From NCBI RefSeq assembly GCF_030362835.1, contig NZ_JAUCGQ010000002.1, positions 372,001 to 436,000 on the forward strand: a DNA stretch of 64,000 nucleotides, given 5' to 3'. The stretch comes from Cellulomonas alba. Its GTDB lineage: Bacteria; Actinomycetota; Actinomycetes; Actinomycetales; Cellulomonadaceae. Positions within the stretch are counted from its first letter, which is position 1, and every line of letters starts with the position of its first letter. Shown in pieces: positions 17,253-30,109 of the stretch. A program made the position numbers and the translations under genes. The notes beneath the pieces were generated by a model. The model searched no databases and was not told the origin of the DNA. It saw nothing but the letters and a program-made list of their open reading frames with translations.

Positions 17253-17849
17253 GTGTCCGACGCCGTCCCCCTTGCCGCGCCGCGGTGGACCGTGGCGAAC
17301 ACCCTCACGGTCCTGCGCATCGCGGTCGTCCCGTTCTTCGTCTGGGCGCTCGTCGCGGCCGGGGACGACGGGGTGGGCCTCCGGCTGGTCGCGACGGCAC
17401 TGTTCGTCGCGGCGGCGCTGACCGATCGCCTCGACGGCTGGCTGGCCCGCCGGAACGGGCAGGTCACGGACCTGGGCAAGCTGCTCGACCCGATCGCGGA
17501 CAAGCTGCTGATGGGCGCTGCGCTCGTGACGCTGTCCGCGCTGGGCGACCTCCAGTGGTGGATCACCGTGGTGATCCTCGTGCGGGAGATCGGCATCACC
17601 GTGATGCGACTGTTCATGCTCCGCTACCTGGTGCTCCCCGCGTCGCGGGGCGGCAAGGCGAAGACGGTGCTGCAGTCCGTCGCGATCGGGCTCTACCTGC
17701 TGCCGCTCGGGCACCTGCCCGGCTGGTTGTCGGTCGTCGCAGCCGTGCTCATGGGCGCGGCGGTGGTCGTGACGGTCGTCACGGGCGTCGACTACCTGCG
17801 CGCCGCGGCGCGCATCCGGCGCGCGGCGCGCCGCGTGGGCCCGGCGTGA
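17253..17849 (+). CDS. pgsA: CDP-diacylglycerol-glycerol-3-phosphate 3-phosphatidyltransferase
   Basis: A 198-residue integral membrane enzyme of the CDP-alcohol phosphatidyltransferase family. The complete family signature D-x2-D-G-x2-A-R-x8-G-x3-D-x3-D is seen as DRLDGWLARRNG followed by GKLLDPIAD. Four to five further hydrophobic helices follow. It makes phosphatidylglycerol phosphate, the first committed step toward phosphatidylglycerol and cardiolipin. The GTG start is preceded by TAGGCT (17241-17246) with a 6-nt gap. The location between ftsK and cinA-clgR matches the conserved actinobacterial order. Confidence 0.93.
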   Translation: MSDAVPLAAPRWTVANTLTVLRIAVVPFFVWALVAAGDDGVGLRLVATALFVAAALTDRLDGWLARRNGQVTDLGKLLDPIADKLLMGAALVTLSALGDLQWWITVVILVREIGITVMRLFMLRYLVLPASRGGKAKTVLQSVAIGLYLLPLGHLPGWLSVVAAVLMGAAVVVTVVTGVDYLRAAARIRRAARRVGPA

Positions 17850-17928
17850 CGAGCCCGCACCCCCGGGGCCCGACGACCGGCACGGTCGATCGCGGCGAGG
17901 CGTCCGCGACTCGGCGCGCGGACCAGGC

Positions 17929-18399
17929 GTGACTAGCCTCCCGCGCGACGTGCTCGCCGCCCTCGGTGACCGCGGCTGGACGCTCGCCGTGGCCGAGTCG
18001 CTCACGGGCGGGCTCGTGTGCGCGACGCTCGTCACGGTGCCCGGCGCGTCGACCGTGCTGCGCGGCGGCGTCGTGGCGTACGCGACCGACCTGAAGGCGG
18101 CGCTGCTCGCGGTCGACGAGGCGCTGCTCGCCGAGCGGGGCGCGGTCGACGCGGACGTCGCGGTCGCGATGGCGGCCGGCGTCCGCGACCGGCTGACGGC
18201 CGACGTGGGCATCGCGACGACGGGTGTGGCCGGGCCCGACCCGCAGGACGGCAAGGCGCCCGGCACGGTGCACGTGGCGGTCGTGACGCCGGGCGGCGTG
18301 CACCAGCGCGAGCTGCAACTCGGCGGCGACCGGGCCGCTGTGCGCGCTGCGACGGTCGACGCCGCGCTCCGGCTCGCGCTCGAGTCGCTCCGCGCCTGA
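17929..18399 (+). CDS. cinA: CinA C-terminal domain protein (nicotinamide-nucleotide amidase)
   Basis: A 156-residue stand-alone CinA C-terminal domain of the PncC type. [36 protein letters not shown] and [20 protein letters not shown] are the recognised motifs. The family deamidates nicotinamide mononucleotide to nicotinate mononucleotide in pyridine-nucleotide salvage. It starts with GTG 79 nt after pgsA. The pgsA-cinA-clgR neighbourhood is widespread in actinobacteria. The N-terminal MoCF-like domain of longer CinA proteins is absent. Confidence 0.9.
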   Translation: MTSLPRDVLAALGDRGWTLAVAESLTGGLVCATLVTVPGASTVLRGGVVAYATDLKAALLAVDEALLAERGAVDADVAVAMAAGVRDRLTADVGIATTGVAGPDPQDGKAPGTVHVAVVTPGGVHQRELQLGGDRAAVRAATVDAALRLALESLRA

Positions 18400-18677
18400 C
18401 GGGACGCCGCCCCCCGTCCTGCACCGCGCGTGCGTTCCCGGGTGAAGTTGCGGGCGGCCGCCAGGACGCGCGGCGCTGTGCCCGCTGGCGCGGGAACACG
18501 CGGGGGAGTCGGCACGTTGCAACGACCGTGATGAACTCCAGGCCGCCCGCCCGGCGGTACACCGCGCGCGTCAGTGGCGCACGGTACGGTGGAAGCCTCC
18601 CGGTGAAGGGACAACCGGGGATGGTCGCGGTGGCTCAAGGTCCCGGCAAGGTGCACGACACGAAGGGGGGAGCCCGC
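18400..18677. other. 278-nt leader/intergenic region upstream of clgR
   Basis: It contains the 10-bp palindrome CGTTGCAACG (18515-18524) and a -10-like TACGGT near 18583-18588. A strong ribosome-binding stretch (AAGGGGGGAG) sits just before the clgR ATG. ClgR-type regulators are known to autoregulate at short palindromes, but the palindrome here is not a known site. Confidence 0.35.
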
Positions 18678-19019
18678 ATGGTCGTTCTTCGTCGCGAGAT
18701 CGGCGACGTGCTGCGTGACGCGCGTCAGCGCCAGGGCCGCACCCTGCGTGAGGTGTCGTCGGCAGCGCGTGTGTCCCTCGGCTACCTCTCCGAGGTGGAG
18801 CGTGGGCAGAAGGAAGCGTCGTCAGAGCTGCTGAGCAGCATCTGCGAGGCGCTGGACGTCCCGATGTCGCTCGTGCTTCGCGAGGTCAGCGACCGGGTCG
18901 CGGTGGCCGAGGGTCTGCTGATCCCGGACACCATCCCGGCAGAGCTGGCCGCGTCGATCGGCGGCTCGTCGGACGGCGGGTGGGCGCGGTCGCGCTCCGA
19001 GCTCGCACCGATCGGCTAG
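18678..19019 (+). CDS. clgR: ClgR-like XRE-family transcriptional regulator
   Basis: A 113-residue regulator with an N-terminal XRE helix-turn-helix: [40 protein letters not shown] and [13 protein letters not shown]. This is very close to ClgR, which activates clp protease and other stress genes in actinobacteria. It follows pgsA and cinA as in other actinobacteria. ATG 18678 is chosen for its strong ribosome binding site. An upstream ATG at 18621 would add about 19 atypical residues. The C-terminus ends SELAPIG rather than the small-residue degradation tail described for some ClgR proteins. Confidence 0.85.
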   Translation: MVVLRREIGDVLRDARQRQGRTLREVSSAARVSLGYLSEVERGQKEASSELLSSICEALDVPMSLVLREVSDRVAVAEGLLIPDTIPAELAASIGGSSDGGWARSRSELAPIG

Positions 19020-19040
19020 TCGCCGATCGCCTGACGTCAC

Positions 19041-19068
19041 GGCCCGCGGACCTGGTGGTCCGCGGGCC
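19041..19068. terminator. Rho-independent-like terminator between clgR and nei2
   Basis: GGCCCGCGGACC (19041-19052) and GGTCCGCGGGCC (19057-19068) form a perfect 12-bp stem with a 4-nt TGGT loop. The tail GTCGTCGTTCCT is only weakly T-rich, as is usual in high-GC genomes. It sits 21 nt after the clgR stop and between convergent genes, so it may work both ways. Confidence 0.8.
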
Positions 19069-19150
19069 GTCGTCGTTCCTCGAGGCGCGGCCCGTCCCGC
19101 GGCCACGGCTCGGGGCGCGCTCCGGGCTCCACCCGAAGCACGGGCTCGGC

Positions 19151-19927
19151 TCAGCGCGCACCGCGGGCGGTGGGCTTCGGCTGGCACGTCGGGCAGGAGA
19201 AGATCGGCCTCTGCATCGGCGGCTGACGCGCCTGCCCGACGGCGATGGGCGTTCCGCAGCGGGGGCACGGCATCCGCAGCCGGCCGTGCACGTGCCCGGG
19301 CGCAGCGCCGGCGGCCACGGCGCGCTGCATCAGGTGCCGCGCGCGCAGCACGAGGCGACGCGGGTCGGGCACCTCGTCCGCGGCGAGCCACGGCCACAGG
19401 CGCTCCGCGAACAGGGACTCCGCGGTGTAGATCGTGCCGAGCCCGGCGAGCACCGTCTGGTCGAGGAGCACCTCGGCGACGGGCGTGGCGCCGCGTGCGG
19501 CGAACCGCCGAAGGATCTCGTCGAGGTCGAGCTCGTCCGCGAGCACGTCCGGGCCGAGGTGGCCGAGCAGCGAGCCCTCGTCGCGCGTGGGCACGACGTC
19601 CAGCATCCCGAGGTCGTGCCCCAGCGCGGTCCAGTCGGCTGCACCGAGCAGCGCGCGCGTGCGGGGCGAGCGGCCGGCCGCGGCGGACGAGCCGGTGCGG
19701 GCGATCTCCCAGCGGCCGTCCATGCGCAGGTGCGTGTGCAGCGTCCTGCCGTCGTCGAACCGCGTCAGCAGGTGCTTGCCGTACGGCACGTTGGCGAGCA
19801 CGGTCCGCCCGACCAGGTTCGTTCCGGCGGCGCTCGGCCAGCGCAGCTCGGCGCGCACCAGGGTCCGGCCGGCGAGCGCCTGGTCGAGGCGCGCGGACAC
19901 CCGCCGCAGGACGTCTCCCTCGGGCAT
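19151..19927 (-). CDS. nei2: Fpg/Nei-family DNA glycosylase (Nei2-like)
   Basis: A 258-residue base-excision repair glycosylase/AP lyase. The mature N-terminus PEGD carries the catalytic Pro2 and Glu3. GKHLLTRFDDGRTLHTHLRMDG holds the conserved Lys. The helix-two-turn-helix region is near residues 130-190. The C-terminal zinc finger shows CPRCGTPI and FSCPTC. It lies 7 nt after the lhr stop on the same strand, so the two form an operon. An lhr-nei pairing is also known in mycobacteria. Specificity for oxidised pyrimidines is inferred from the Nei-like features. Confidence 0.9.
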   Translation of the reverse strand: MPEGDVLRRVSARLDQALAGRTLVRAELRWPSAAGTNLVGRTVLANVPYGKHLLTRFDDGRTLHTHLRMDGRWEIARTGSSAAAGRSPRTRALLGAADWTALGHDLGMLDVVPTRDEGSLLGHLGPDVLADELDLDEILRRFAARGATPVAEVLLDQTVLAGLGTIYTAESLFAERLWPWLAADEVPDPRRLVLRARHLMQRAVAAGAAPGHVHGRLRMPCPRCGTPIAVGQARQPPMQRPIFSCPTCQPKPTARGAR

Positions 19928-19934
19928 CGCGTCC

Positions 19935-24791
<4,857 letters not shown>

Positions 24792-24878
24792 GCCGCCATT
24801 CTGGCGGCGCCCACCGACACCCACCCGTCAGGGGTGACGACCCGCCGACCACTGCCCGGCCGATGGCAGGCTGAGCCC

Positions 24879-25112
24879 GTGAGGTACCGAGAGTTCTGGC
24901 AGCTGGTCGACGAGGTGCTCGGCGAGGCGCAGGGGCGCGAGATCGTCCGCACGTTCGTCGTCGGCGCGCTCGGCCACCGCACCGCGCAGGCCGCGCTCGA
25001 CGACGGCGAGGAGCCGCGCACCGTCTGGCACGCGCTGTGCGACGAGCTCGCGATCCCCGAGTCCCGCCGCTGGGGCCTGGACCCGCACCGGCAGGCGCCG
25101 CCGCGCCGCTGA
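24879..25112 (+). CDS. DUF3046 protein
   Basis: A 77-residue protein matching actinobacterial DUF3046: YREFWQLVDEVLGEAQGREI, then a short helical pattern RTVWHALCDELAIPESRRW and a basic tail. These small proteins are usually found near recA in actinobacteria, as here; the function is unknown. The GTG start follows CAGGCT (24867-24872) by 6 nt, consistent with a leaderless mRNA. It is divergent from lhr. Confidence 0.85.
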   Translation: MRYREFWQLVDEVLGEAQGREIVRTFVVGALGHRTAQAALDDGEEPRTVWHALCDELAIPESRRWGLDPHRQAPPRR

Positions 25113-25160
25113 CACCCGACCGCCGCGCCGGGCGTCCGGCGCCCGCCGACGAGGAGCACG

Positions 25161-27203
25161 ATGGCCGCACGTGACTGGCGCCCGACGGTCGCCGACCTGA
25201 TCGACGCCGCGGTGGGTCTCGCGACGACGGCCCTCGGGCTCGGGGTCGCGGTCGCGCTCGTCGACGGCGTCTCGGCGTCCAGCTGGCTGCCCGTGATCGG
25301 TGCGGCGCTCCTCGTGGGCGTCGGCGACTGGCTGCTGCGCGCCCCGCTGCGGCTGCTCGCGGGCTGGGCGGGCGCGATGGGCGCGTTCGTGGCGGGCCTC
25401 GCGGCGCAGGTCGCGATCGTGTGGCTCGCGCTCGTCGTCATGCCGGGCATCGGCGTCCGGTCGGGGTGGTCGGTGCTGGCCGTCCTCGTCATCGCGGCGA
25501 TCGTGATGGCCGCCGCCCGCTGGGTGTGGGGCTCGAACGACAGCGAGTACGTCGTGGCCGACGTGCTGCGGCGCGCCCGCCGGCGGGCCCGGCGCGCCGG
25601 CGTCGACCCGCGGCCGGCGCACCGCGAGCCCGGGATGCTCGTCGTCCAGCTCGACGGCGTCGCCCACCCGGTGCTCGAGCAGGCCATCGAGGCCGGGCTC
25701 GCGCCGACCGTGCAGCGGTGGCTCGAGAGCGGCACGCACAGCCTCGAGCGCTGGTGGGCGCGCATCCCGTCGACGACGCCCGCGAGCATGGCGGGCCTGC
25801 TGCACGGCGACAGCACGCAGATCCCGGCGTTCCGGTGGTGGGACCGCGACCTGGCGCGGCTCGTCGTCACGAACCACCCGGCGGACGCCGCGCTCGTGGA
25901 GCGGCGGCTCACGACGGGCAAGGGGCTGCTCGCGGGCGGGGGCACGGCGGTGTCGACGATGTTCTCGGGCGACGCGGCGCAGACGTACCTCGTCATGAGC
26001 CGGACGCGCGCGAAGGGTCCGGACGGCGAGCCGTCGGGTCTGGGGCCGGGGCCGTCGTTCCTGCGGTTCTTCGCGAGCCCGTTCGTGCTCGCGCGCGCGG
26101 TGAGCCTGACGCTCGGCGAGATGGCGAAGGAGCTGTTCCAGGCGCGGGCGCAGCGCGTGCGTGGCGTCGAGCCGCGGATCGGCCGCGGTGGCTGGTACGT
26201 CGTGCTGCGCGGCGTGACGAACGTGCTGATGCGCGACCTGTCGACGTCGCTCGTCGCCGAGGCGCTGATGCGCGGCGACCCGACGGTCTACGTCGACCTC
26301 GTGGACTACGACGAGATCGCGCACCACGCGGGCCCGACGCGGCCCGAGTCGCTGCGCGCGCTCGAGGGGCTGGACCGCGTGCTCGGGATCTTCGAGCGCG
26401 TCGCCGCCGCCGCGCCGCGCGACTACGCGATCGTCGTCGTCTCCGACCACGGCCAGGCACTCGGCGCGCCGTTCGAGCAGCTCGGGGGAGCGTCGCTCCT
26501 CGACGTCGTGCGCGACCTCATGGCGGCGCCCGCGGCCTCCGGCGTGCACGCGGGTGACGGCGAGGACTGGGGCCCGCTGAACGCGCTGCTGACGAGCACG
26601 CTGCCGTCGGCGGGCGTCGGACCCGACCGTGACCGCGCCGACCCGGGCGCGCCCGGCGTGCCCGACGTGGTCACGGTGGCATCCGGCAACCTCGGCCTCG
26701 TGTGGTTCCCGCACGAGCCGCGCCGGCTGTCGTTCGAGGACCTGCAGGTGCGGTGGCCCGGGCTCGTGGCAGGGCTCGCGGCACGGCAGGGCGTCGGCGT
26801 CGTGGTCGTGGACAGCGCGCGCGGTCTCGTCGCGGTCGGCCGGTCGGGGCTCGTCCTGCTCGAGCACGACGACGCCGAGCCCGAGGGCGACGACCCGCTC
26901 GCCGGGTACGCGCCCCGGGCGCGCGCCGACCTGGCCCGGGCGGCGCGGCTCGAGCACAGCGGCGACCTGCTGGTGGTCTCCGCCGTGTCGCCGCGCGGCC
27001 ACGTCCACGCGTTCGAGGAGCAGGTCGGCTCGCACGGCGGGATCGGCGGCGACCAGAACTCGGCGCTCCTCCTGCACCCGGTCGCGTGGGAGGTGGCGGA
27101 CGAGCTGCGCACGCCGGTCGGGGACGGGGCGCTGCTCGTGGGCGCCGAGTCGGTGCACGCGCAGCTGGTCCGCTGGCTGGTCGACGCGGGCCTCCGCGCA
27201 TGA
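25161..27203 (+). CDS. Membrane-anchored alkaline-phosphatase-superfamily phosphodiesterase
   Basis: A 680-residue protein. About 120 N-terminal residues carry four hydrophobic helices resembling the four-helix phage-holin-like domain of actinobacteria. An alkaline-phosphatase/nucleotide-pyrophosphatase fold follows. It begins MLVVQLDGVAHPVLEQAIEAG (metal Asp), with IPSTTPASMAGLLHGD (nucleophile Thr/Ser), YDEIAHHAGPTRPES (Asp/His metal ligands), VVVSDHGQALG and SHGGIGGDQN. Most metal-binding positions appear intact, so hydrolysis of a phosphate or phosphodiester substrate is likely. The substrate is unknown. It overlaps the next gene by 4 nt (ATGA). Confidence 0.85.
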   Translation: MAARDWRPTVADLIDAAVGLATTALGLGVAVALVDGVSASSWLPVIGAALLVGVGDWLLRAPLRLLAGWAGAMGAFVAGLAAQVAIVWLALVVMPGIGVRSGWSVLAVLVIAAIVMAAARWVWGSNDSEYVVADVLRRARRRARRAGVDPRPAHREPGMLVVQLDGVAHPVLEQAIEAGLAPTVQRWLESGTHSLERWWARIPSTTPASMAGLLHGDSTQIPAFRWWDRDLARLVVTNHPADAALVERRLTTGKGLLAGGGTAVSTMFSGDAAQTYLVMSRTRAKGPDGEPSGLGPGPSFLRFFASPFVLARAVSLTLGEMAKELFQARAQRVRGVEPRIGRGGWYVVLRGVTNVLMRDLSTSLVAEALMRGDPTVYVDLVDYDEIAHHAGPTRPESLRALEGLDRVLGIFERVAAAAPRDYAIVVVSDHGQALGAPFEQLGGASLLDVVRDLMAAPAASGVHAGDGEDWGPLNALLTSTLPSAGVGPDRDRADPGAPGVPDVVTVASGNLGLVWFPHEPRRLSFEDLQVRWPGLVAGLAARQGVGVVVVDSARGLVAVGRSGLVLLEHDDAEPEGDDPLAGYAPRARADLARAARLEHSGDLLVVSAVSPRGHVHAFEEQVGSHGGIGGDQNSALLLHPVAWEVADELRTPVGDGALLVGAESVHAQLVRWLVDAGLRA

Positions 27204-28057
27204 CGAGCGGGGACGCCGAGGCACCCGGGCCGACGGCCGCGGAGCCCGGACGGGCGGCGCCGTCGTCGGTTCCCCGCGCCGACGCCGCCGGCCCCGCCCT
27301 CGTCGTCCGGTGGCTCGGCCACGCGACGGCCGTGCTCGACGTGGCGGGCGCGCGCCTCGTGACGGACCCGCTGCTGCGCCGGCACGCGGGGCTGCTGCGC
27401 CGGCGCGGGACGCAGCCGGACGCGCGAGGCTGGGCGGACCCGCACGCGGTGCTCCTGTCGCACCTGCACCACGACCATGCCGAGCTCGGCTCGCTCGGCC
27501 TCGTGCACGACGCGCCCGTGCTCAGCGGCGCGGCGAACGCGCGGTGGCTGCGTGCGCACGGTGTCGAGGGGGTCGCCGTCGGCGAGCGGTCCTGGTGGCG
27601 CGTGCCTGGGACGGCGGTGGAGGTGCGCCTGCTGCCGGCGGTGCACGCCCACCGGCCCATGCCGCACCGGCCCAACGCCGCGCACGGGTTCCTGGTGCGC
27701 GGCGGCGGGCGCGTCGTCTGGTTCCCCGGCGACACCGCGCGGTACCCGGCGATGGCGGACCTCCCGGCGCTCGCGGGCGGGGCGATCGACCTCGCGCTCG
27801 TCCCGGTTGGCGGGTGGGGGCCGCGGCTGTCCGGCGGCCACATGGACCCGGTCGAGGCGGCGCGTGCGTGCGCCGCGGTCGGTGCGCGCACGGCGGTGCC
27901 GGTGCACTGGGGCACGCTGCACGCGCCGGTCTCGGGGCAGCTGCCGCCGGGCTGGATGGACGAGGCGGGCCCGGCGTTCGCGGTCGCGGTCCGCCGGCTG
28001 GCGCCGCGCTGCCGGCCCGTCGTGCTGCGCCCGGGCGAGGCGTACGCGGTGCCGTGA
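27200..28057 (+). CDS. MBL-fold hydrolase (NAPE-PLD/UlaG-like)
   Basis: A 285-residue metallo-beta-lactamase-fold enzyme with a disordered Ala/Pro-rich N-terminus of about 30 residues. VRWLGHATAVLDVAGARLVTD is followed by the metal site LLSHLHHDHAELGSL, AVHAHRPMPHRP, WFPGDTARYP and VPVHWGTLH. The WLGHAT start and SHxHHDH motif are typical of the UlaG/NAPE-PLD-like group that cleaves phosphodiester or lactone bonds. It is translationally coupled (ATGA) to the upstream membrane phosphodiesterase, so the two may act on the same lipid or envelope substrate. That link is inference. Confidence 0.83.
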   Translation: MTSGDAEAPGPTAAEPGRAAPSSVPRADAAGPALVVRWLGHATAVLDVAGARLVTDPLLRRHAGLLRRRGTQPDARGWADPHAVLLSHLHHDHAELGSLGLVHDAPVLSGAANARWLRAHGVEGVAVGERSWWRVPGTAVEVRLLPAVHAHRPMPHRPNAAHGFLVRGGGRVVWFPGDTARYPAMADLPALAGGAIDLALVPVGGWGPRLSGGHMDPVEAARACAAVGARTAVPVHWGTLHAPVSGQLPPGWMDEAGPAFAVAVRRLAPRCRPVVLRPGEAYAVP

Positions 28058-28115
28058 GGCGGCTCGCCGATCGAGGGCGGACGCCTCCTGCGACACGACG
28101 GCGTGTCGCAGACAT

Positions 28116-28129
28116 CGAACACACGTTCG
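28116..28129. promoter_or_regulatory. LexA (SOS) box of recA
   Basis: CGAACACACGTTCG matches the actinobacterial/Gram-positive SOS consensus CGAAC-N4-GTTCG exactly. It is followed 2 nt later by TAGGGT (28132-28137), a probable -10 element, so bound LexA would cover the recA promoter. Confidence 0.93.
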
Positions 28130-28137
28130 TCTAGGGT

Positions 28138-28315
28138 GGTGCCCACGGGTGAGACGGCTGAGCCGCCCACAGCCCCGGCCGGACAGGTACCGGCCACAGG
28201 GGAGAGGCGGCCCGGACGGCATGTCGGTGGTCGGGCATAGCGTCACCCGCGACATCAAGGACCAGCCCCCGCAGGCGCAGCGACGCACGCTGCACGAGAC
28301 GACGAGGTGGGAAAC
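28138..28315 (+). other. Structured 5-prime leader of recA
   Basis: About 175 nt separate the predicted recA start point from its ATG. The strongest fold is a hairpin at 28173-28202: CCCC/GGGG outer arms, a 3-nt bulge, GGCCGG/CCGGCC inner arms and a 7-nt loop. No coding sequence or known riboswitch is apparent. GAGGTGGG just before the ATG is the ribosome binding site. Confidence 0.45.
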
Positions 28316-29356
28316 ATGCCCGCACCCCAGGACCGCGAGAAGGCCCTCGAGGCCGCCCTCAGCCAGATCGACCGCCAGTTCGGCAAGGGCTCGATCATGC
28401 GCCTCGGCGACGAGGGGCGCGCCCCCGTCGAGGTCATCCCCACCGGCTCGATCGCGCTCGACGTCGCGCTCGGCATCGGCGGGCTCCCGCGTGGCCGCAT
28501 CATCGAGGTCTACGGCCCCGAGTCCTCCGGCAAGACGACGGTCGCGCTCCACGCGGTCGCGAACGCGCAGCGCGCGGGCGGCATCGCGGCGTTCATCGAC
28601 GCGGAGCACGCGCTCGACCCCGAGTACGCCAAGAAGCTGGGCGTCGACACGGACGCGCTCCTGGTCTCGCAGCCGGACACGGGTGAGCAGGCGCTCGAGA
28701 TCATGGACATGCTGATTCGCTCCGGCGCGATCGACATCATCGTCATCGACTCGGTCGCGGCGCTCGTGCCGAAGGCGGAGATCGAGGGGGAGATGGGCGA
28801 CAGCCACGTCGGCCTCCAGGCGCGGCTGATGTCGCAGGCGCTCCGCAAGATCACGGGTGCGCTGAACCAGTCGGGCACCACCGCGATCTTCATCAACCAG
28901 CTGCGCGAGAAGATCGGCGTGTTCTTTGGCTCGCCCGAGACGACGACCGGTGGCAAGGCGCTCAAGTTCTACGCGTCGGTCCGCATGGACATCCGACGCA
29001 TCGAGACCCTCAAGGAGGGTACGGACGCGGTCGGCAACCGCACGCGCGTCAAGGTCGTCAAGAACAAGCTCGCGCCGCCGTTCAAGCAGGCCGAGTTCGA
29101 CATCCTGTACGGCGTCGGCATCTCCCGCGAGGGCAGCCTGATCGACCTCGGCGTCGAGCACGGGTTCATCCGCAAGTCGGGTGCGTGGTTCACGTACGAG
29201 GGCGACCAGCTCGGCCAGGGCAAGGAGAACGCGCGCAAGTTCCTGCGCGACAACCCCGACCTCGCCGAAGAGATCGACAAGAAGATCAAGGAGAAGCTCG
29301 GCATCGGTGCGCGCCTCGACGCGCCGGCCGACGTTCCCCCGCCGGTCGACTTCTGA
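28316..29356 (+). CDS. recA: Recombinase RecA
   Basis: A 346-residue RecA that coats single-stranded DNA, catalyses strand exchange and activates LexA self-cleavage. It shows [20 protein letters not shown], Walker [10 protein letters not shown] (about residues 67-75), the catalytic-Glu region [10 protein letters not shown], Walker [13 protein letters not shown], the L2 loop [20 protein letters not shown] and an acidic C-terminal region. No intein is present. The ATG at 28316 is preferred over a GTG at 28307 because of its ribosome binding site. An exact SOS box lies 187 nt upstream. RecX follows after 2 nt. Confidence 0.99.
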   Translation: MPAPQDREKALEAALSQIDRQFGKGSIMRLGDEGRAPVEVIPTGSIALDVALGIGGLPRGRIIEVYGPESSGKTTVALHAVANAQRAGGIAAFIDAEHALDPEYAKKLGVDTDALLVSQPDTGEQALEIMDMLIRSGAIDIIVIDSVAALVPKAEIEGEMGDSHVGLQARLMSQALRKITGALNQSGTTAIFINQLREKIGVFFGSPETTTGGKALKFYASVRMDIRRIETLKEGTDAVGNRTRVKVVKNKLAPPFKQAEFDILYGVGISREGSLIDLGVEHGFIRKSGAWFTYEGDQLGQGKENARKFLRDNPDLAEEIDKKIKEKLGIGARLDAPADVPPPVDF

Positions 29357-29358
29357 CG

Positions 29359-29952
29359 ATGGCGATGACGCACCGTCGGAGGCGGCCGGCTGACGAGCCG
29401 CCTCCGACGGGAGCGGCTGCGCTTGATGCGGAGCCCGACCAGGAGCAGGTCGCACGAGCGATCGCGCTACGCCTGCTGACGGGCGCACCGCGCAGCCGAG
29501 CCCAGCTCGAGGAGGCGATGGCGCGGCGCGACGTCCCTGAGGGGGTCGCATCGGCGGTGCTCGACCGGTTCACCGAGGTGGGCCTCGTCGACGACGCGGA
29601 GTACGCCCGGATGCTGGTCCGGACGCGGCACGCGGAGCGCGGGCTGTCCCGGCGCGCGCTTGCCGTCGAGCTGCGGCGCAAGGGGATCGGCGACGACCTT
29701 GCGGCTGAGGCGCTCGACGAGGTCGACGAGGACGACGAGGAGGCGACCGCGCGCCGCCTCGTGCGCCGGAAGCTCATGGCGACGGCCGGGCTCGACGCCC
29801 AGGTGCAGGCGCGCCGCACCTACGCGGCGCTCGGCCGCAAGGGCTACCCACCGGGACTCGTCGCCCGGCTGATCCGCGAGGAGCTCGCCACCGCCGGTTT
29901 CGCGGCGACGGGCTGGGACGCAGGCGAGGACGAGGTCAGCGGGGGACGCTGA
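29359..29952 (+). CDS. recX: Regulatory protein RecX
   Basis: A 197-residue RecX-family protein with repeated three-helix units. The core begins ARAIALRLLTGAPRSRAQLEEAM, then VGLVDDAEYARMLVRTRHAE, LSRRALAVELRRKGI and a final unit ALGRKGYPPGLVARLIREEL. RecX binds RecA filaments and restrains their activity. The ATG lies 2 nt after the recA stop, so it is co-transcribed and SOS-induced with recA. The first 25 residues are low in complexity and probably disordered. Confidence 0.93.
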   Translation: MAMTHRRRRPADEPPPTGAAALDAEPDQEQVARAIALRLLTGAPRSRAQLEEAMARRDVPEGVASAVLDRFTEVGLVDDAEYARMLVRTRHAERGLSRRALAVELRRKGIGDDLAAEALDEVDEDDEEATARRLVRRKLMATAGLDAQVQARRTYAALGRKGYPPGLVARLIREELATAGFAATGWDAGEDEVSGGR

Positions 29953-30109
29953 CCCGGCTCGCAGCGCCCCGTTCGAGACGGATGTCCGGAACCCCCGCGC
30001 GCTCGTTCGTGGCGGGCTCGGCGATGCGCGCAACGGTCCCGGTGGCGTGAGCGACAATGTGCGGGCACGGCGCCTCGACGGGCGCCTGCACGGCGCCCGG
30101 GGAGGTGCG

